Shown here piece by piece: positions 63,211 through 64,000 of a DNA stretch of 64,000 bases. The DNA is taken from positions 19,349,084 through 19,413,083 of the forward strand of contig CM044964.1 of NCBI GenBank assembly GCA_024516035.1, written 5' to 3'. Position 1 is the stretch's first letter; every line of letters starts with the position of its first letter. The notes beneath the pieces were generated by a model. It ran no database searches and was not told where the DNA came from. It saw nothing but the letters and a program-made list of their open reading frames with translations. The DNA comes from Bactericera cockerelli. Lineage: Eukaryota; Arthropoda; Insecta; Hemiptera; Triozidae. Position numbers and translations under genes: made by a program.

Positions 63211-63304
63211 TGTTCTGTGACTTCAGGAGGGAAAATTATTCTGTTAATTCTTTTATCATCATGAAATTTGAAACACAAATAGGTATACATCAGCATATTT
63301 CATA

Positions 63305-63400
63305 TGGACTTGTCGATGAGGCGGCGGACACTAGAAAGATTGGTGATTTGAGTCTAAAATATAGCAAATATTTAGTTTAAGTAAGATGTTCCAGTGTAAG
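63305..63400 (+). mobile_element. SINE family D, decayed
   Basis: ACTTGTCGATGAGGCGGCGG, ATTGGTGATTTGAGTC and AAATATTTAGTTTAAG keep the A-box side; the B box has lost its core. Confidence 0.45.
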
Positions 63401-63414
63401 TAAGTAAATGTCCT

Positions 63415-63485
63415 CAAGTCGGGCTATAGTGAGCTGTGATTGGTTGAAACTCCGACTTCAGGAAGGGTATGACTCCTCTTAAATT
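63415..63485 (+). mobile_element. Harbinger-like MITE interior fragment
   Basis: AAGTCGGGCTATAGTGAGCT, GTGATTGGTTGAAACTCCGA, CTTCAGGAAGGG match 36190-36240. Termini are absent. Confidence 0.5.
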
Positions 63486-63637
63486 TAATTATGTAGGTAG
63501 GTAGAGCCTTTTCTGTTGAATAATAGTTTCAGTTTTTCTAACCCATTACTGTTCAATTCCATGTCGTGTCATCCCAAAGTAACTAACTCACTAAACATTT
63601 TTAACTCACTACCTGTAAACATCCACACACTTCTATA

Positions 63638-64000
63638 CAGGGTGGTCCAGAAAGTTTGCACCAAAATGATAGGGGTAATAAAAGAGACCATTTCCAACAA
63701 AAATATTCCCGGACATTTTCCATTATTTTTTGTCGTTTTCAAAATGGCGGCCAAAACGTGTGTTTTTCAAATATTCCGACTTTGGTTTGGCTTTTGATTT
63801 CTTTTAATTTTTTCTGTACCACCTAGAAAAAAAACCGATTGCATTTTTGAATTGAGAATAAAATTCTAGTTAAAATAAATTAAATTAACCCTTTTAATAT
63901 TTTAATGCTCATTTAGTCTGTCAAAGTTTTGGCCGCCATTTTGAAAACGACAAAAAATAATGGAAAATGTCCAGGAACATTTTTATTGGAAATGGTCTCT
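63638..64000. mobile_element. Foldback MITE, TA-CAGGGTGGTCC terminus, cut by the window end
   Basis: TA then CAGGGTGGTCCAGAAAGTTT, then GAGACCATTTCCAACAAAAA, ATTTTCCATTATTTTTTGTC, GTTTTCAAAATGGCGGCCAA (left arm to about 63748). The complementary right arm starts at about 63929 (TTTTGGCCGCCATTTTGAAA) and reaches GGAAATGGTCTCT at the window edge. The spacer is about 180 bp. Confidence 0.85.

Overview
This is AT-rich, intron/intergenic-like DNA from a eukaryote, very probably an arthropod. The TA-flanked CAGGG-type foldback transposons, short Helitrons with CTAG ends, (TTA)n-tailed tRNA-derived SINEs and long GA/CT microsatellites fit an insect. My best guess is a large repeat-rich hemipteran genome, but that is inference and weakly held. 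Nothing looks bacterial, viral or organellar.

Layout. No complete host gene is convincing. The one long, well-supported coding region is a non-LTR retrotransposon reverse transcriptase on the minus strand (20089-22401), inside a 5'-truncated, poly(A)-tailed LINE whose 5' end is a 35-bp snap-back. Three places could hold host exons: 55618-55892 (90 open codons after a strong 3' splice site), 25274-25356 (short terminal exon with AATAAA) and 26611-26887 minus (hydrophobic ORF ending at GTAAGT).

The rest is a dense archive of small, mostly non-autonomous mobile elements. (1) A 5S rRNA-derived SINE, best at 75-350 with an 11-bp target-site duplication (TSD). (2) Several tRNA-headed SINE families, called B, C, D, E, G and H here. 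Family G has the same 3' body as the 5S-headed SINE, so two pol III heads share one tail. (3) Foldback MITEs with TA-CAGGG termini at 9944-10178, 16046-16931, 27442-28673, 39063-39548, 56741-57032 and 63638-64000. The 27442-28673 copy still encodes the C-terminus of a Tc1/mariner-type transposase. (4) A 1.1-kb foldback element (38757-39854) with an 8-bp TSD, inserted in a 26-bp minisatellite that also contains its own empty site. (5) A near-perfect 0.5-kb palindrome (8425-8938). (6) Two short Helitrons (10963-11200 minus, 31246-31477 plus). (7) Harbinger-like MITEs (36143-36276, 44487-44632).

Tandem repeats: a 26-bp minisatellite at 38698-40985 reappears in opposite orientation at 43160-43980; a 45-bp unit sits inside a subterminal-repeat element (60813-61513); a ~37-bp array is at 50600-51055; and an apparently exact 321-bp tandem duplication is at 27500-28141.

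These elements work as parasites on one another. SINE and MITE termini depend on enzymes encoded elsewhere, insertions are nested up to three deep, and the sequence records their order. The most interesting signals are the modular 5S/tRNA SINE system, the covarying hairpin in a dispersed LINE-tail family, and the inverted minisatellite pair with its datable insertion.
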